Shown piece after piece: positions 25,574-33,957 of a stretch of DNA of 64,000 nucleotides (position 1 is its first letter; every line of letters starts with the position of its first letter). This stretch comes from Bacteroidota bacterium. GTDB taxonomy: Bacteria; Bacteroidota; Bacteroidia; Chitinophagales; Chitinophagaceae. The DNA is taken from the NCBI GenBank assembly GCA_018267915.1, contig JAFDXN010000058.1, positions 1 to 64,000 of the forward strand, written 5' to 3'. A program made the translations under genes and the position numbers. A model generated the notes under the pieces. It had not been told where the DNA came from, did not search any database, and saw nothing but the letters and a program-made list of their open reading frames with translations.

Positions 25574-26647
25574 ATGATCAACCAAAAAGCCTACGATCGC
25601 TTCGAAAAGGGCAGGGGAGCGCAGTTCAATCCTAAGAATAAGTATCTGAAGGGCGAGTATGTATTAGAGCATCCCGAAGCTATCGACGATTGGGAACAAG
25701 AGAACCGTAAGACAGAGTACATTTTCGACGAAAGCCGCACATTGGTCAACGAGGTGAAAAGTCCCGATGTCGGCATGATGTGGTCGGCCAACCCTTACCA
25801 GGGTTGTGAGCACGGTTGTATCTATTGCTATGCGCGCAATTCGCACGAGTATTGGGGCTACAGCGCCGGCGTCGACTTCGAGAGCCGGATCGTTGTCAAA
25901 AAGAACGCACCGCAACTACTCAGAAAATTTTTTGAAAATAAAAACTGGCAACCGGCCCCCATATCCTTATCCGGAAACACAGACTGTTACCAGCCCATTG
26001 AGCGCAAAATGCGCATCACCCGTAAGTTGCTCGAGATATGCCTTGAATACCGTAATCCTGTTGGCGTGCTCAGCAAGAACGCACTTGTGCTTCGCGACCT
26101 GGATATTATCCAGGAACTCGCGAAGCACAGACTGGTGCGTGTATTCAGCTCCATTACCTCCCTCGATGAAGACCTGCGAAAAGTAATGGAGCCCCGCACG
26201 GCATCGTATCGTTCGCGTCTTAAAGTAGTCGAAACATTGTCGAAGAGTGGTGTCCCGACCGGCATAATGAATGCGCCGCTCATCCCCGGACTGAATGATA
26301 CGCATATGCACGATGTTTTAAAGGCTGCGTCTGAAGCGGGCGCCAAATGGGCAGGCTACACGGTCGTTCGGCTCAACGGAACTATCGGGACCATCTTTCA
26401 TGATTGGCTGCAAAAAGCTTTCCCTGACCGTGCTGAAAAAGTTTGGAACCTTATCTGCGCTTGCCATGATGGCCACGTCAACGACAGCCGTTGGGGCAAC
26501 CGAATATCCGGCGACGGAAAATTTGCAGAAGTGATCAGGGCGCAGTTCCAGCTCTATTGCCGCAAGTTCGGCCTCAACCAGGAAGTTTTTGAAATGAACA
26601 CGAAAGATTTTAGAAGAATAAAGAATGGGCAGCTACCGCTGTTTTAA
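25574..26647 (+). CDS. Radical SAM protein, PA0069/SplB-like family, with C-terminal QLPLF
   Basis: 357 residues. The radical SAM cluster motif is C-x3-C-x2-C in NPYQGCEHGCIYCYARNSHE. The family context (WSANPYQGCEHGC ... SGNTDCYQPIERK ... GVLSKNALVLRDLDII ... TASYRSRLKVV) is that of PA0069-type proteins, distantly related to spore photoproduct lyase. They bind a 4Fe-4S cluster and S-adenosylmethionine; the reaction is unknown. The last five residues are QLPLF, close to the bacterial sliding-clamp-binding consensus QL(S/D)LF and in the exposed C-terminal position where it is often found. The gene follows a translesion polymerase, so a DNA-repair or tolerance role is inferred. Confidence 0.85.
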   Translation: MINQKAYDRFEKGRGAQFNPKNKYLKGEYVLEHPEAIDDWEQENRKTEYIFDESRTLVNEVKSPDVGMMWSANPYQGCEHGCIYCYARNSHEYWGYSAGVDFESRIVVKKNAPQLLRKFFENKNWQPAPISLSGNTDCYQPIERKMRITRKLLEICLEYRNPVGVLSKNALVLRDLDIIQELAKHRLVRVFSSITSLDEDLRKVMEPRTASYRSRLKVVETLSKSGVPTGIMNAPLIPGLNDTHMHDVLKAASEAGAKWAGYTVVRLNGTIGTIFHDWLQKAFPDRAEKVWNLICACHDGHVNDSRWGNRISGDGKFAEVIRAQFQLYCRKFGLNQEVFEMNTKDFRRIKNGQLPLF

Positions 26648-26685
26648 TTTATTAAATATCCAGCAGAGACTAAATATCGAAACCA

Positions 26686-26847
26686 ATGAGAGAAAAGAAA
26701 GAAACGCCATCGCTGCAAAACCTCATTGCCGAGGAATTAAGAAGGATCAATGTGATCTATAGCCCGCCGTCAGAGGTCAGCGAGATGAAGGTGATCGTCA
26801 AACAAAATACAGGAACTAGAGACCAGCGTGCGCTCGCTAGTTTGTAA
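26686..26847 (+). CDS. Small hypothetical protein (53 aa)
   Basis: ATG 26686 to TAA 26845-26847. The product starts MREKKETPSLQNLIAEELRR and is charged with no membrane segment. It follows the radical SAM gene by 38 bases in the same direction and overlaps the end of the convergent DUF922 gene by 11 bases. No family recognised. Its position suggests a third member of the polymerase/radical SAM transcript; it may also be a chance frame. Confidence 0.4.
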   Translation: MREKKETPSLQNLIAEELRRINVIYSPPSEVSEMKVIVKQNTGTRDQRALASL

Positions 26848-27379
26848 ATGAATTAAGCGCTTCTAGCTGTTTTGCTATCCTGGCGTTCCACTCATCCTGT
26901 TTTGCAGTGTTGAGTCCGTGTATGGTCTCTTCGTCATACTGCAATTCTACTTTGTTGAGCTCAGCTGTAAGCTCGCCATATGCCTTATCCATCTTTTTTA
27001 TGTCCGCACCCGTGTAGTGATTACTGGCAATATTTTGCCGTAGCTTACGGGCATAGACCTCGCAAAGATCGAAGTGTGTTTGTTCATGTTGCAGCAGGCG
27101 GCTGCTTCTTTCACTCCCGCGCGACCATGATTCGCCAAGATAAAATTTTGCAGACACCTTTACATTTAGCGCTTGGTTTGTAGGCGCCGTCGTAGTAGCA
27201 TACCCGATACCGCATTGTGACAATGCAGCCTCGTAAGCGCTGGCCGGCGCTTTGGCTTGAAAATCATTCCAATCCAGTTTCCGGCTGCTGTTCCATTCCA
27301 CCGCTTCCACGCCACGGGTCACCCTGGCCAGTGCGAGCGCCGGAATAAGAAGCAATAAAAAAAATAATGCTGATCGCAT
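26837..27379 (-). CDS. DUF922-type secreted putative Zn-protease (copy 1)
   Basis: About 180 residues from ATG 27379: signal peptide MRSALFFLLLLIPALALA, then VEWNSSRKLDWNDFQAKAP, CGIGYATTT, and LLQHEQTHFDLCEVYARKLR with a His-Glu-x-x-His zinc motif. These mark the DUF922 family of predicted periplasmic zinc proteases. A longer open frame to 27622 exists, but that part is a decayed trxB end (next entry). Homologous throughout to the copy at 27716-28270, so the two arose by tandem duplication; both keep HEQxH. Confidence 0.75.
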   Translation of the reverse strand: MRSALFFLLLLIPALALARVTRGVEAVEWNSSRKLDWNDFQAKAPASAYEAALSQCGIGYATTTAPTNQALNVKVSAKFYLGESWSRGSERSSRLLQHEQTHFDLCEVYARKLRQNIASNHYTGADIKKMDKAYGELTAELNKVELQYDEETIHGLNTAKQDEWNARIAKQLEALNSFTN

Positions 27380-27590
27380 TAAAGAGGCCTCATTACGGCC
27401 ATCTGATGCTCGCCATCCTGCAATGGCGCGCGAAGGCATTCGGCATTCCCTTGGGCCTGTCGGCATAGTTTGTCCTGTACGTGTGCGCATTAAGATCACT
27501 CCCTCAATATTGCTTGCTAATGTGCTGGTTCTTCGGATACCCTCCCATCCATTCATTTCAAGCCAGTCTGTAAATGTGTTAAAGCCCGCG
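27377..27590 (-). pseudogene. Decayed duplicate of the trxB 3' end
   Basis: The stretch upstream of DUF922 copy 1 encodes NTFTDWLEMNGWEGI and SNIEGV, aligning with QLFKGWLDMDEQGYL and TNIEGV of the intact TrxB at 28270-29211. After IEGV one extra base shifts the frame, and further bases still match (for example CACGTACAGGACAAA against GACGTACAGGACAAA). The last 41 bases align without gaps up to the TAAT that overlaps the DUF922 start. So the duplicated unit was trxB 3' part plus DUF922. Confidence 0.75.
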
Positions 27591-27715
27591 CGGGCAAAAA
27601 TCTCTCTATATAAAAATAGCAAAAATTTCCCGTCTAATAACGAGGTACCCTCAAATTCACTTTTATTTAACCACTGATTGTCACCAGGATGTCACCCGTT
27701 GCAACTCGCAAAATG

Positions 27716-28270
27716 TTAGGGCGCAGGCGCCGAATATGCGCTGAGCGCATTTAGCTCCTTGGCTATTCTATCGTTCCATTCATTCTGCTTGTCTGTGTTT
27801 AGCCCATGGGTGGTTTCATCGTCGTATTCCTGTTGCGCTTTGTTAAGCGCTCCCATGAGCGTATCATATAGCTTATCCACTTTTTTCATGTCAGTGCCGG
27901 TATAGTGCTCGCTGGCCAGCTGTTGTCTTAATTTCCTTGCATAAAGCTCACAAAGATCAAAGTGGCGCTGCTCATGTTGCAGTAAGCGTATGCTTCTCTT
28001 GTCCGCCCGCGACCATGATTCATTACGGTAAAATCTTGCTGATACTGTGACGATGAGAGTTTCCCGTTTTGTTACACTATTAGTGGCATACCCAAAGCCG
28101 CATTGCGATAGTGCAGCCTCCAGCGCTACTGCCGGCACACGGCCTTGAAAATCGTCCCAGGCCAGCTTGCGTGCAGCACTCCATTCGATCACATTAGTAT
28201 CGTTATCGTTGTCCTGCGCTTGTGCAAAGGCAGAAAGTAACAGCAAAAATGATAGTAACCCGGCCTTTAT
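27716..28270 (-). CDS. DUF922-type secreted putative Zn-protease (copy 2), start codon apparently ATA
   Basis: About 184 residues. The mature part has VIEWSAARKLAWDDFQGR, CGFGYATNS and LLQHEQRHFDLCELYARKLR with the His-Glu-x-x-His motif. The signal peptide would read (M)KAGLLSFLLLLSAFAQAQ, starting at ATA 28268-28270, which overlaps the trxB stop as TAATA. In copy 1 the aligned position is TAATG. No ATG, GTG or TTG lies in frame at the right place; the only upstream ATG (28381) is inside trxB and would add 37 unrelated residues. Either AUA is used by coupled reinitiation, or this copy is poorly expressed. Confidence 0.7.
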   Translation of the reverse strand: MKAGLLSFLLLLSAFAQAQDNDNDTNVIEWSAARKLAWDDFQGRVPAVALEAALSQCGFGYATNSVTKRETLIVTVSARFYRNESWSRADKRSIRLLQHEQRHFDLCELYARKLRQQLASEHYTGTDMKKVDKLYDTLMGALNKAQQEYDDETTHGLNTDKQNEWNDRIAKELNALSAYSAPAP

Positions 28271-29211
28271 TAATGAAGCTCCATGGCCCCAAGGTAGCGC
28301 TCGGCGTCCAGTGCCGCCATGCAGCCGCTGCCTGCCGCTGTTACAGCCTGCCTGTATGTTTTGTCCTGTACGTCCCCGCATGCAAATACCCCCTCTATAT
28401 TCGTTTTCGATGAGCCGGCTTGTGTTATCAGGTAGCCCTGTTCGTCCATATCCAGCCAGCCTTTGAACAGTTGCGAGTTGGGCTCATGGCCTATCGCAAC
28501 AAAAAATGCCTTTATCGGTATAACGCTTGTCTCACCGGTTTTGTTGTTCAATACTTTCATCGCGTCCACCTTGTGTTCACCCTGCACTTCCACGGTCTCA
28601 GTGTTCCAGTACACCTTAATGTTGGACGTCTTCAATACGCGCTCCTGCATTACCTTGCTTGCCCTCATTTCGCCCTTGCGTATTAGCATATGCACGGTAC
28701 TGCAGAGCTTTGATAAGTATAAAGCTTCCTCACAGGCAGTATCACCTGCACCCACTATGGCCACTTCCTGTCCCTTGAAGAAAAAGCCGTCACACACCGC
28801 ACACGCAGACACGCCATGTCCGTTCAGTCGCTGTTCCGATTCCAGCCCCAGCCATTTAGCCGAGGCGCCGGTGGCAATGATCAGCGCATCGGTCTCTATC
28901 CATTTCTCGTCATCTATCTGCACTTTATAAGGTCTGTTGCTAAGGTCTACCTGGGTTGCCAGTCCCCAGCGTATATCGGCGCCCATACGCTGTGCCTGTT
29001 GCTCAAAATCGATCATCATCTGCGGGCCCATGATACCATTGGGATAGCCGGGGTAGTTCTCCACTTCTGTAGTTATAGTAAGCTGCCCGCCCGGTTGCAA
29101 CCCTTGATATAATACAGGTTTTAAGTTGGCCCGCGATGCATAAATTGCTGCAGTATAGCCTGCAGGTCCTGAACCTATTATTAGACAATGTACTTTTTCT
29201 GTTTCCGCCAT
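28270..29211 (-). CDS. trxB: Thioredoxin reductase
   Basis: 313 residues, normal length. FAD-binding GSGPAGYTAAIYA at the start, the redox-active CAVC in SACAVCDGFFFKG, the NADPH-binding GAGDTACEEALYL and the closing GVFACGDVQDK. It reduces thioredoxin with NADPH in the cytosol. The stop overlaps the apparent ATA start of a DUF922 gene. A broken copy of its 3' end lies at 27377-27590. Confidence 0.95.
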   Translation of the reverse strand: MAETEKVHCLIIGSGPAGYTAAIYASRANLKPVLYQGLQPGGQLTITTEVENYPGYPNGIMGPQMMIDFEQQAQRMGADIRWGLATQVDLSNRPYKVQIDDEKWIETDALIIATGASAKWLGLESEQRLNGHGVSACAVCDGFFFKGQEVAIVGAGDTACEEALYLSKLCSTVHMLIRKGEMRASKVMQERVLKTSNIKVYWNTETVEVQGEHKVDAMKVLNNKTGETSVIPIKAFFVAIGHEPNSQLFKGWLDMDEQGYLITQAGSSKTNIEGVFACGDVQDKTYRQAVTAAGSGCMAALDAERYLGAMELH

Positions 29212-29314
29212 AATGAGGTGTAAAAATGCAAAAAAGAATCCTATTTAGAGGGCAATTATTTTCAACTATGCCATTGAAAATAAATATAGTGGAACAACCT
29301 GTGGAAAAGTGTTT

Positions 29315-30235
29315 TTATTGCACGATAAGGGTCCTGTAAACGGTGCCGTAGCCCGCCCATACGCCTAGTGCGCCACCGCTGATATTGGTCTTTAGGTTAA
29401 TCGGCGTGGAGAAGGGATTGCCCGTTACATTCGAGGCATACACATAACTTCTCCAGAAATCATATACTTTTTTGTCAATGGAACACCATTTTAACCTTAG
29501 GGTATCGCCCTTGAAAACATAACCGGTTGAATCATTCTGCTGGTCGCGTTTTTGGGTAGGGTCCGTTCCCAGGGTTAATGGGTATTTTGTCTGCAATGAA
29601 CCATTGGTAAACTCATCGGTGTACAGGTCCTGGCTCATAAAGTAAGGCTGACTGTTGATCTGGGTATAGTAGATACCGTAATTACCTGGCGTGTCGGGAT
29701 CATTATAATTCACATATACACTCATTGCGCCATCGGCCACCTTACCAAACTTCACCGGGTCTCCTGCCCACATCGTATCCATGGGCTGCACAAAGGGCAC
29801 CTTGGTATCAGCCTCGTAAGTTTTGCCTTCGTACGTTATCTTCAGGTGATAATTGCGTCCATCCACACCAACCATATGATCGGCAGCGAGTGCAGTATCT
29901 ACGCTATAGAAATAAAATTTGTTTACCCCACCGGTATCGATAGTGTATTCTTTCAGCGTCACTGTCTTAATTCCGTCCGACACTGTAATATTCGCGCCAT
30001 GAATAAAGCTACCTTGAAGAGTATTGAGATCTATCGTCGAAAAGAAACCGATCGATTTGGTTAATACGAGGTAGGGTGGTACATCTGTCTCTACTGCACC
30101 TTCCACCACCAGGCTGCTATTGCCATCGCTGAGTTTGATCTTCACCTCCTTTTCGCAGGAGGTGAAGAGGGTAAGCATAAAAAATGCAATGCCACTTATT
30201 AACAGTGCATTGCCTTTTATAAAATTGCGTAACAT
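29315..30235 (-). CDS. DUF4249 family lipoprotein
   Basis: 306 residues. Signal with lipobox MLTLFTSCEKEV, then LVVEGAVETDVPPYLVLTKS, ANITVSDGIKTVTL and YEADTKVPFVQPMDT, the pattern of DUF4249, outer-membrane-associated proteins usually encoded beside TonB-dependent receptors. No receptor gene is next to it here. The C-terminal part has WCSIDKKVYDFWRSY and ends in AGYGTVYRTLIV. Function unknown; possibly an accessory binding lipoprotein. Confidence 0.75.
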   Translation of the reverse strand: MLRNFIKGNALLISGIAFFMLTLFTSCEKEVKIKLSDGNSSLVVEGAVETDVPPYLVLTKSIGFFSTIDLNTLQGSFIHGANITVSDGIKTVTLKEYTIDTGGVNKFYFYSVDTALAADHMVGVDGRNYHLKITYEGKTYEADTKVPFVQPMDTMWAGDPVKFGKVADGAMSVYVNYNDPDTPGNYGIYYTQINSQPYFMSQDLYTDEFTNGSLQTKYPLTLGTDPTQKRDQQNDSTGYVFKGDTLRLKWCSIDKKVYDFWRSYVYASNVTGNPFSTPINLKTNISGGALGVWAGYGTVYRTLIVQ

Positions 30236-30260
30236 AGCCTTGTTTCTATAGCGTCTTCTG

Positions 30261-31031
30261 TTAATTCACATATTCACCCTCGGGTGTGTACATTACGGGC
30301 AATACTTTATGATTTTTTTCAAAATAATCGTAGCCCTGCTTAAGGTTCACCCAGAATTTTTGCTTTGCTTCCTCTTTTGCATATTCCCTGCCCAAGAAGT
30401 TCAGGCCGTTCTTGGTAAAGCGCACCGGGAAAATATGTACCGGTATATAGGTCTCTCCATTCAGCTTGGCGTTCAGGCATAATACATAGAGTTCCTGTAT
30501 CACATCGTCAGTCATTGGCATACAGCCGATGGTCACGCAGCCACCATGTATGTAGATATCACCGCCGGGCTTTTGCTTGTCACCCAGCACAATGTCTGAG
30601 TAGTTGGGGTAGTTCAGCAGCATCGAAAGATAAAAGTCGCTCTTGGGGTTGAAATCCTCTATGAAGTAATATCCCTCCGGAACCTGGTGGTCGCCTTCAT
30701 AGCGCTTAGGACCCAAGATGCCCGACAGTGCGCAAATGCGATAGTTCTTGATAAGCTTATATTCCTCGTTGGCGTTATTGCGCGCCCACAGTTCCATCTC
30801 ATTTTGCGATTTGAAAACACGTAGGTAAATATCATGTGCGGGATAAGTAACACCCTGCCTTTCAAACATACCCCTTAGGCTGTCGTTATACTTACTCCAT
30901 GCTGTTGATACGCGTGTGAACGATAATTGAAAATTGCGGAAAGCCTGCACATCATCTTGTGCCTTGGCAGATACAACAGAGCATATTGCTATTAGCAGGC
31001 ACAAACCGTAGAACAGTTTCTTTTTCATCAT
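30261..31031 (-). CDS. L,D-transpeptidase family protein (YafK-like)
   Basis: About 256 residues. The start at 31031 or 31028 gives the signal MMKKKLFYGLCLLIAICSVV; a longer frame reaches 31088. The catalytic block IYIHGGCVTIGCMPMTDD has the His and the nucleophile Cys of the YkuD fold. Upstream, ICALSGILGPKRYEGDHQVP and YYFIEDFNPKSDFYLSMLLN match YafK-type proteins. Such enzymes cleave or form links between peptidoglycan and proteins in the periplasm. It lies 25 bases upstream of the DUF4249 gene on the same strand. Confidence 0.85.
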   Translation of the reverse strand: MMKKKLFYGLCLLIAICSVVSAKAQDDVQAFRNFQLSFTRVSTAWSKYNDSLRGMFERQGVTYPAHDIYLRVFKSQNEMELWARNNANEEYKLIKNYRICALSGILGPKRYEGDHQVPEGYYFIEDFNPKSDFYLSMLLNYPNYSDIVLGDKQKPGGDIYIHGGCVTIGCMPMTDDVIQELYVLCLNAKLNGETYIPVHIFPVRFTKNGLNFLGREYAKEEAKQKFWVNLKQGYDYFEKNHKVLPVMYTPEGEYVN

Positions 31032-31133
31032 TTCGCAAGCAAAGATTGTTGAGGGATCGCAATAACGGTAAAACCTATTGCATGTCACGCAAATATAAGC
31101 CTAATAGGTATAAAAATTCCCTAAAAAATGAAA

Positions 31134-31157
31134 AAAAGGCCCTGGAAAGGGCCCTTC
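31134..31157 (-). terminator. Terminator of the DUF4402-like gene
   Basis: On the minus strand AAGGGCCCT-TTCC-AGGGCC is followed by TTTTTTT. It lies about 30 bases after the stop codon of the gene at 31184-31726. Confidence 0.85.
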
Positions 31158-31183
31158 ACATATAGAGGATAAGAGAGAGCGGA

Positions 31184-31726
31184 TTATTGCTGTGTAGCTG
31201 TGTACACCACGTCTACTGCATAGGTACCTGCGGGGTACGACCAGCCCGGTGTAGCCTGGTACATTACCGAGAAGGTTTGGTTGCCTCCGTAAGTACCGCC
31301 GGTTATCATGTTCTGGGCTGTGGTAGAGATGTCTGTATAGTTGGCAAAGGTGCCTGCGATAGCGCCGCCTGTGCCGTTTGCACTCACTTTCACATCCAGT
31401 ACGCTTGCCACGGGCATGGTTGGTGCCGGGGTAGTGGTGCCGGTATAGCTGAAGTTAGTAGCGCTCGATTTCACGGTTACATTAAAGTTCTTGTTCGACC
31501 TTACTTTCAACTGCTGTGCAGATGAGGTAACACCGCTTGCATAATCATTAGTAGTATTAAATGGCATGCTCACCAGCGGACCGGTTGCATTACCGTTAGC
31601 AGTAAATGTCATGTCGATAGCATTCGTCAGTACCAGGTTAACGGTCTGCGAAGCGGTAGTGCTTGTTTGCGCTTGTGCAGCGAAACCTGCGATAAGTGTG
31701 ATGGCGATAATGATGATCTTTTTCAT
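31184..31726 (-). CDS. Small secreted beta-sandwich protein (DUF4402-like)
   Basis: 180 residues. Signal MKKIIIIAITLIAGFAAQAQ, then a Thr/Asn-rich domain with SQTVNLVLTNAIDMTFTANG, QQLKVRSNKNFNVTVKS and a C-terminal strand YPAGTYAVDVVYTATQQ. The layout resembles DUF4402 and pilus-subunit-like beta-sandwich proteins. Expected on the surface or in the periplasm. No chaperone or usher gene nearby. Single gene with its own terminator. Confidence 0.6.
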   Translation of the reverse strand: MKKIIIIAITLIAGFAAQAQTSTTASQTVNLVLTNAIDMTFTANGNATGPLVSMPFNTTNDYASGVTSSAQQLKVRSNKNFNVTVKSSATNFSYTGTTTPAPTMPVASVLDVKVSANGTGGAIAGTFANYTDISTTAQNMITGGTYGGNQTFSVMYQATPGWSYPAGTYAVDVVYTATQQ

Positions 31727-31904
31727 TTTTGATTCTTTGGCGATTAAAGACTCTTGTTTGTGTTTGTTTTTTTATTGTTTGCTTTGATGACACAAAGATG
31801 CGGCGGCATTCAGCCATAGAGAAATTTTTGGCGCCTCTTAACCCCGCGTTTGTAACTGGCTAACAAACGATTAACAACCCTTCTATAGCCATAAAAAACA
31901 AAAT

Positions 31905-31924
31905 CCCCTGCTAAATAGCAGGGG
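31905..31924 (-). terminator. Terminator of the M56 peptidase gene
   Basis: CCCCTGCT-AAAT-AGCAGGGG with A-rich and T-rich flanks; on the minus strand the stem is followed by ATTTTGTTTTTT. It lies 34 bases after the stop codon. Confidence 0.85.
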
Positions 31925-31958
31925 AAAATGCCTCTTTGGTTGAGGATATGTGCAGGTC

Positions 31959-33923
31959 TTAGTTGCTGCTGCTGATTGCGATGGAATTCTTGTTCCCTTT
32001 TATCGTCAGATGCTCGGCGTCTATATACTTGCTATACCTGCGGAGTACATCTTCGGGCTGTAATACGCCGTTTATATAGAGGCGGTCGCCGTACTTTTCT
32101 ACCTTATATGATTTGGAACGATTGATCAATCCTTCAGCTTCCATTTTGCGCAGCATAGTTTCATGCTCGCCACTGGTATGCGCATTTGTACTGCCGCCGC
32201 TATAGGAGTAAGCACTGCTATAGCCGTTACCTCCGTTGCTATAAACATAACTGTTTGATCGTCCGCCATTGCTTACCACTACCGAGTTGCTTATGGTATG
32301 GGATTGCGCAAGGTTTGCCTGGGCCTCCCTTACCGAGCGACTGGCCTGTGCGAGTGCTTTCTCACTTTCCCGACGCGCCAGGGCCAGGCTAGCTTCCACT
32401 TGCTTCCTCACCTTCGGGTCCTTTATCGATTCACGCACCTCTTTCATCCCTTTATTTATTTCTGCATTCACTTTATCCCAGTTCACTTCATCAAGTTCCT
32501 TTTTAGCCTGTGCCAGGTCCCTGTCTATCGACGACCAGTCTATATTGGCCATTTCACGCGCTGCTGCATCTGCTTCTTTGCCTGCCTGGTCCATTTCTTT
32601 GCCAACCTGCATCCAGTCTACATTCGCCATTTCTTTGCCTGCGCGCGCCATTTCCTTGTTCGCTTTCTCTATCTCTTTATTGATCTCGTCCCAATTCACA
32701 TTGTTCATGGCACTTTCTGCTGGCTCAGGTGCTTCCGCAGGTTCGGAAGCCTCGGGCGCATCCGGCGCTTCAGCGGCGTCATCTTCAGTCACTGCCTTGG
32801 GCGGCTTGGGTGTAACAGCCGCTTTCGGAACTGCTTTATTAGTCGTATTGCTACTGCTTGTGGTCTTCGATTTGGCTTTATGCGACTGTGCAAAAGATGG
32901 CGACAACCATACAAAGCAGATAAGCAATGCAGCGATTACCATTGTGGCTATGGCTGAGCGGGTGTAATTGTTCTTTTCTTGTTTCATTTCCATGATGCGT
33001 TTTATACGGTTAAATAATCTGTTTTTGTTGCCTGTGGCTGCCAGCGCCATAATCTCGTTTTGCAGGCGGTAGCTTTCCAGCGCTGCTAGCGCTTTAGCAT
33101 AGGGCATCGGCCCCTCGGAGTGGGCGAGTACCATATCGTCGCAGCAGTGCTCACGCTCCCGGCGCACGATCGACGATACCAGCCATATGAAAGGATTAAA
33201 AAACAATATCGTCTCCACGATTGCCTGCAGAATATTGAACAGGTAGTCGTTCCGCCTGATGTGAGCTAGCTCGTGCAGCAATATCGGCTCGAGTTGCTCG
33301 GTACTCATGTTATTCGCCATCGCCACAGGCAGCAATATGATGGGCTTCACTGTGCCTATGGTCATTGGTACCTTGGCATACAGACTGTATAGCAATTGCA
33401 CCGGTCTGCTGATCCTCAATAGCTCCCTGCGTGCCTCTATCCATTCTTCCCATTGCCTGGCCGGGCTGCTGAAACCGCTACGGCGCAAACGCCTCAACTG
33501 GTATATATTAACTCCCAACCGCGACACCATCACAGCCAGACCCATTACATATATAGCCACAGCCAGCGGCAGGTAGGGCTGCAGTTCCCCCAATAGCCTG
33601 CTGAAAATGCTGCTGTCAGGCACAAATTGTGATGTTCGGACGATGGGTACTTCATGCACAGCCGTCGTTCCCGCATCCTGGCTGATCAGCACCGTGCTGC
33701 TGGATCTTAATACCTGTTCAACGCAAGTATCCATAAACCAGAGGAACATAGCCGCCATAGAGAGCAGCGAAAGTTTATAGCGCAGCGCCGCATGTTGCTT
33801 GGGTACGAAAGCGAGTATTAAGCGCAGTGTCGCATAGATAAGAAGGCATTGCCACAACGATTGTAATAATGCCCATCCCAGGGCCTGCACGGCTACCGAT
33901 GTTTGAGGAAGAAAGTTGTTCAT
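31959..33923 (-). CDS. M56 (BlaR1/MecR1-type) membrane metallopeptidase with a long repeat tail
   Basis: 654 residues. Residues 1-130 and about 290-350 hold membrane helices. The zinc motif is HELAH in LLHELAHIRRNDYLFN, and RREREHCCDDMVLAHS carries the third ligand region of the M56 family. In BlaR1 systems the peptidase cleaves a BlaI repressor on antibiotic binding. Here the C-terminus has no penicillin-binding domain; it has an Ala/Glu/Pro-rich stretch and then four Trp-containing repeats (NVNWDEINKEIEKANKEM, NVDWMQVGKEMDQAGKEA, NIDWSSIDRDLAQAKKEL, EVNWDKVNAEINKGMKEV), likely coiled coil, and a Ser/Gly/Tyr-rich end. Repressor partner is upstream. Confidence 0.85.
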   Translation of the reverse strand: MNNFLPQTSVAVQALGWALLQSLWQCLLIYATLRLILAFVPKQHAALRYKLSLLSMAAMFLWFMDTCVEQVLRSSSTVLISQDAGTTAVHEVPIVRTSQFVPDSSIFSRLLGELQPYLPLAVAIYVMGLAVMVSRLGVNIYQLRRLRRSGFSSPARQWEEWIEARRELLRISRPVQLLYSLYAKVPMTIGTVKPIILLPVAMANNMSTEQLEPILLHELAHIRRNDYLFNILQAIVETILFFNPFIWLVSSIVRREREHCCDDMVLAHSEGPMPYAKALAALESYRLQNEIMALAATGNKNRLFNRIKRIMEMKQEKNNYTRSAIATMVIAALLICFVWLSPSFAQSHKAKSKTTSSSNTTNKAVPKAAVTPKPPKAVTEDDAAEAPDAPEASEPAEAPEPAESAMNNVNWDEINKEIEKANKEMARAGKEMANVDWMQVGKEMDQAGKEADAAAREMANIDWSSIDRDLAQAKKELDEVNWDKVNAEINKGMKEVRESIKDPKVRKQVEASLALARRESEKALAQASRSVREAQANLAQSHTISNSVVVSNGGRSNSYVYSNGGNGYSSAYSYSGGSTNAHTSGEHETMLRKMEAEGLINRSKSYKVEKYGDRLYINGVLQPEDVLRRYSKYIDAEHLTIKGNKNSIAISSSN

Positions 33924-33957
33924 GTGTATAATGGTTTGCTTTGAATGAAATATGCGA

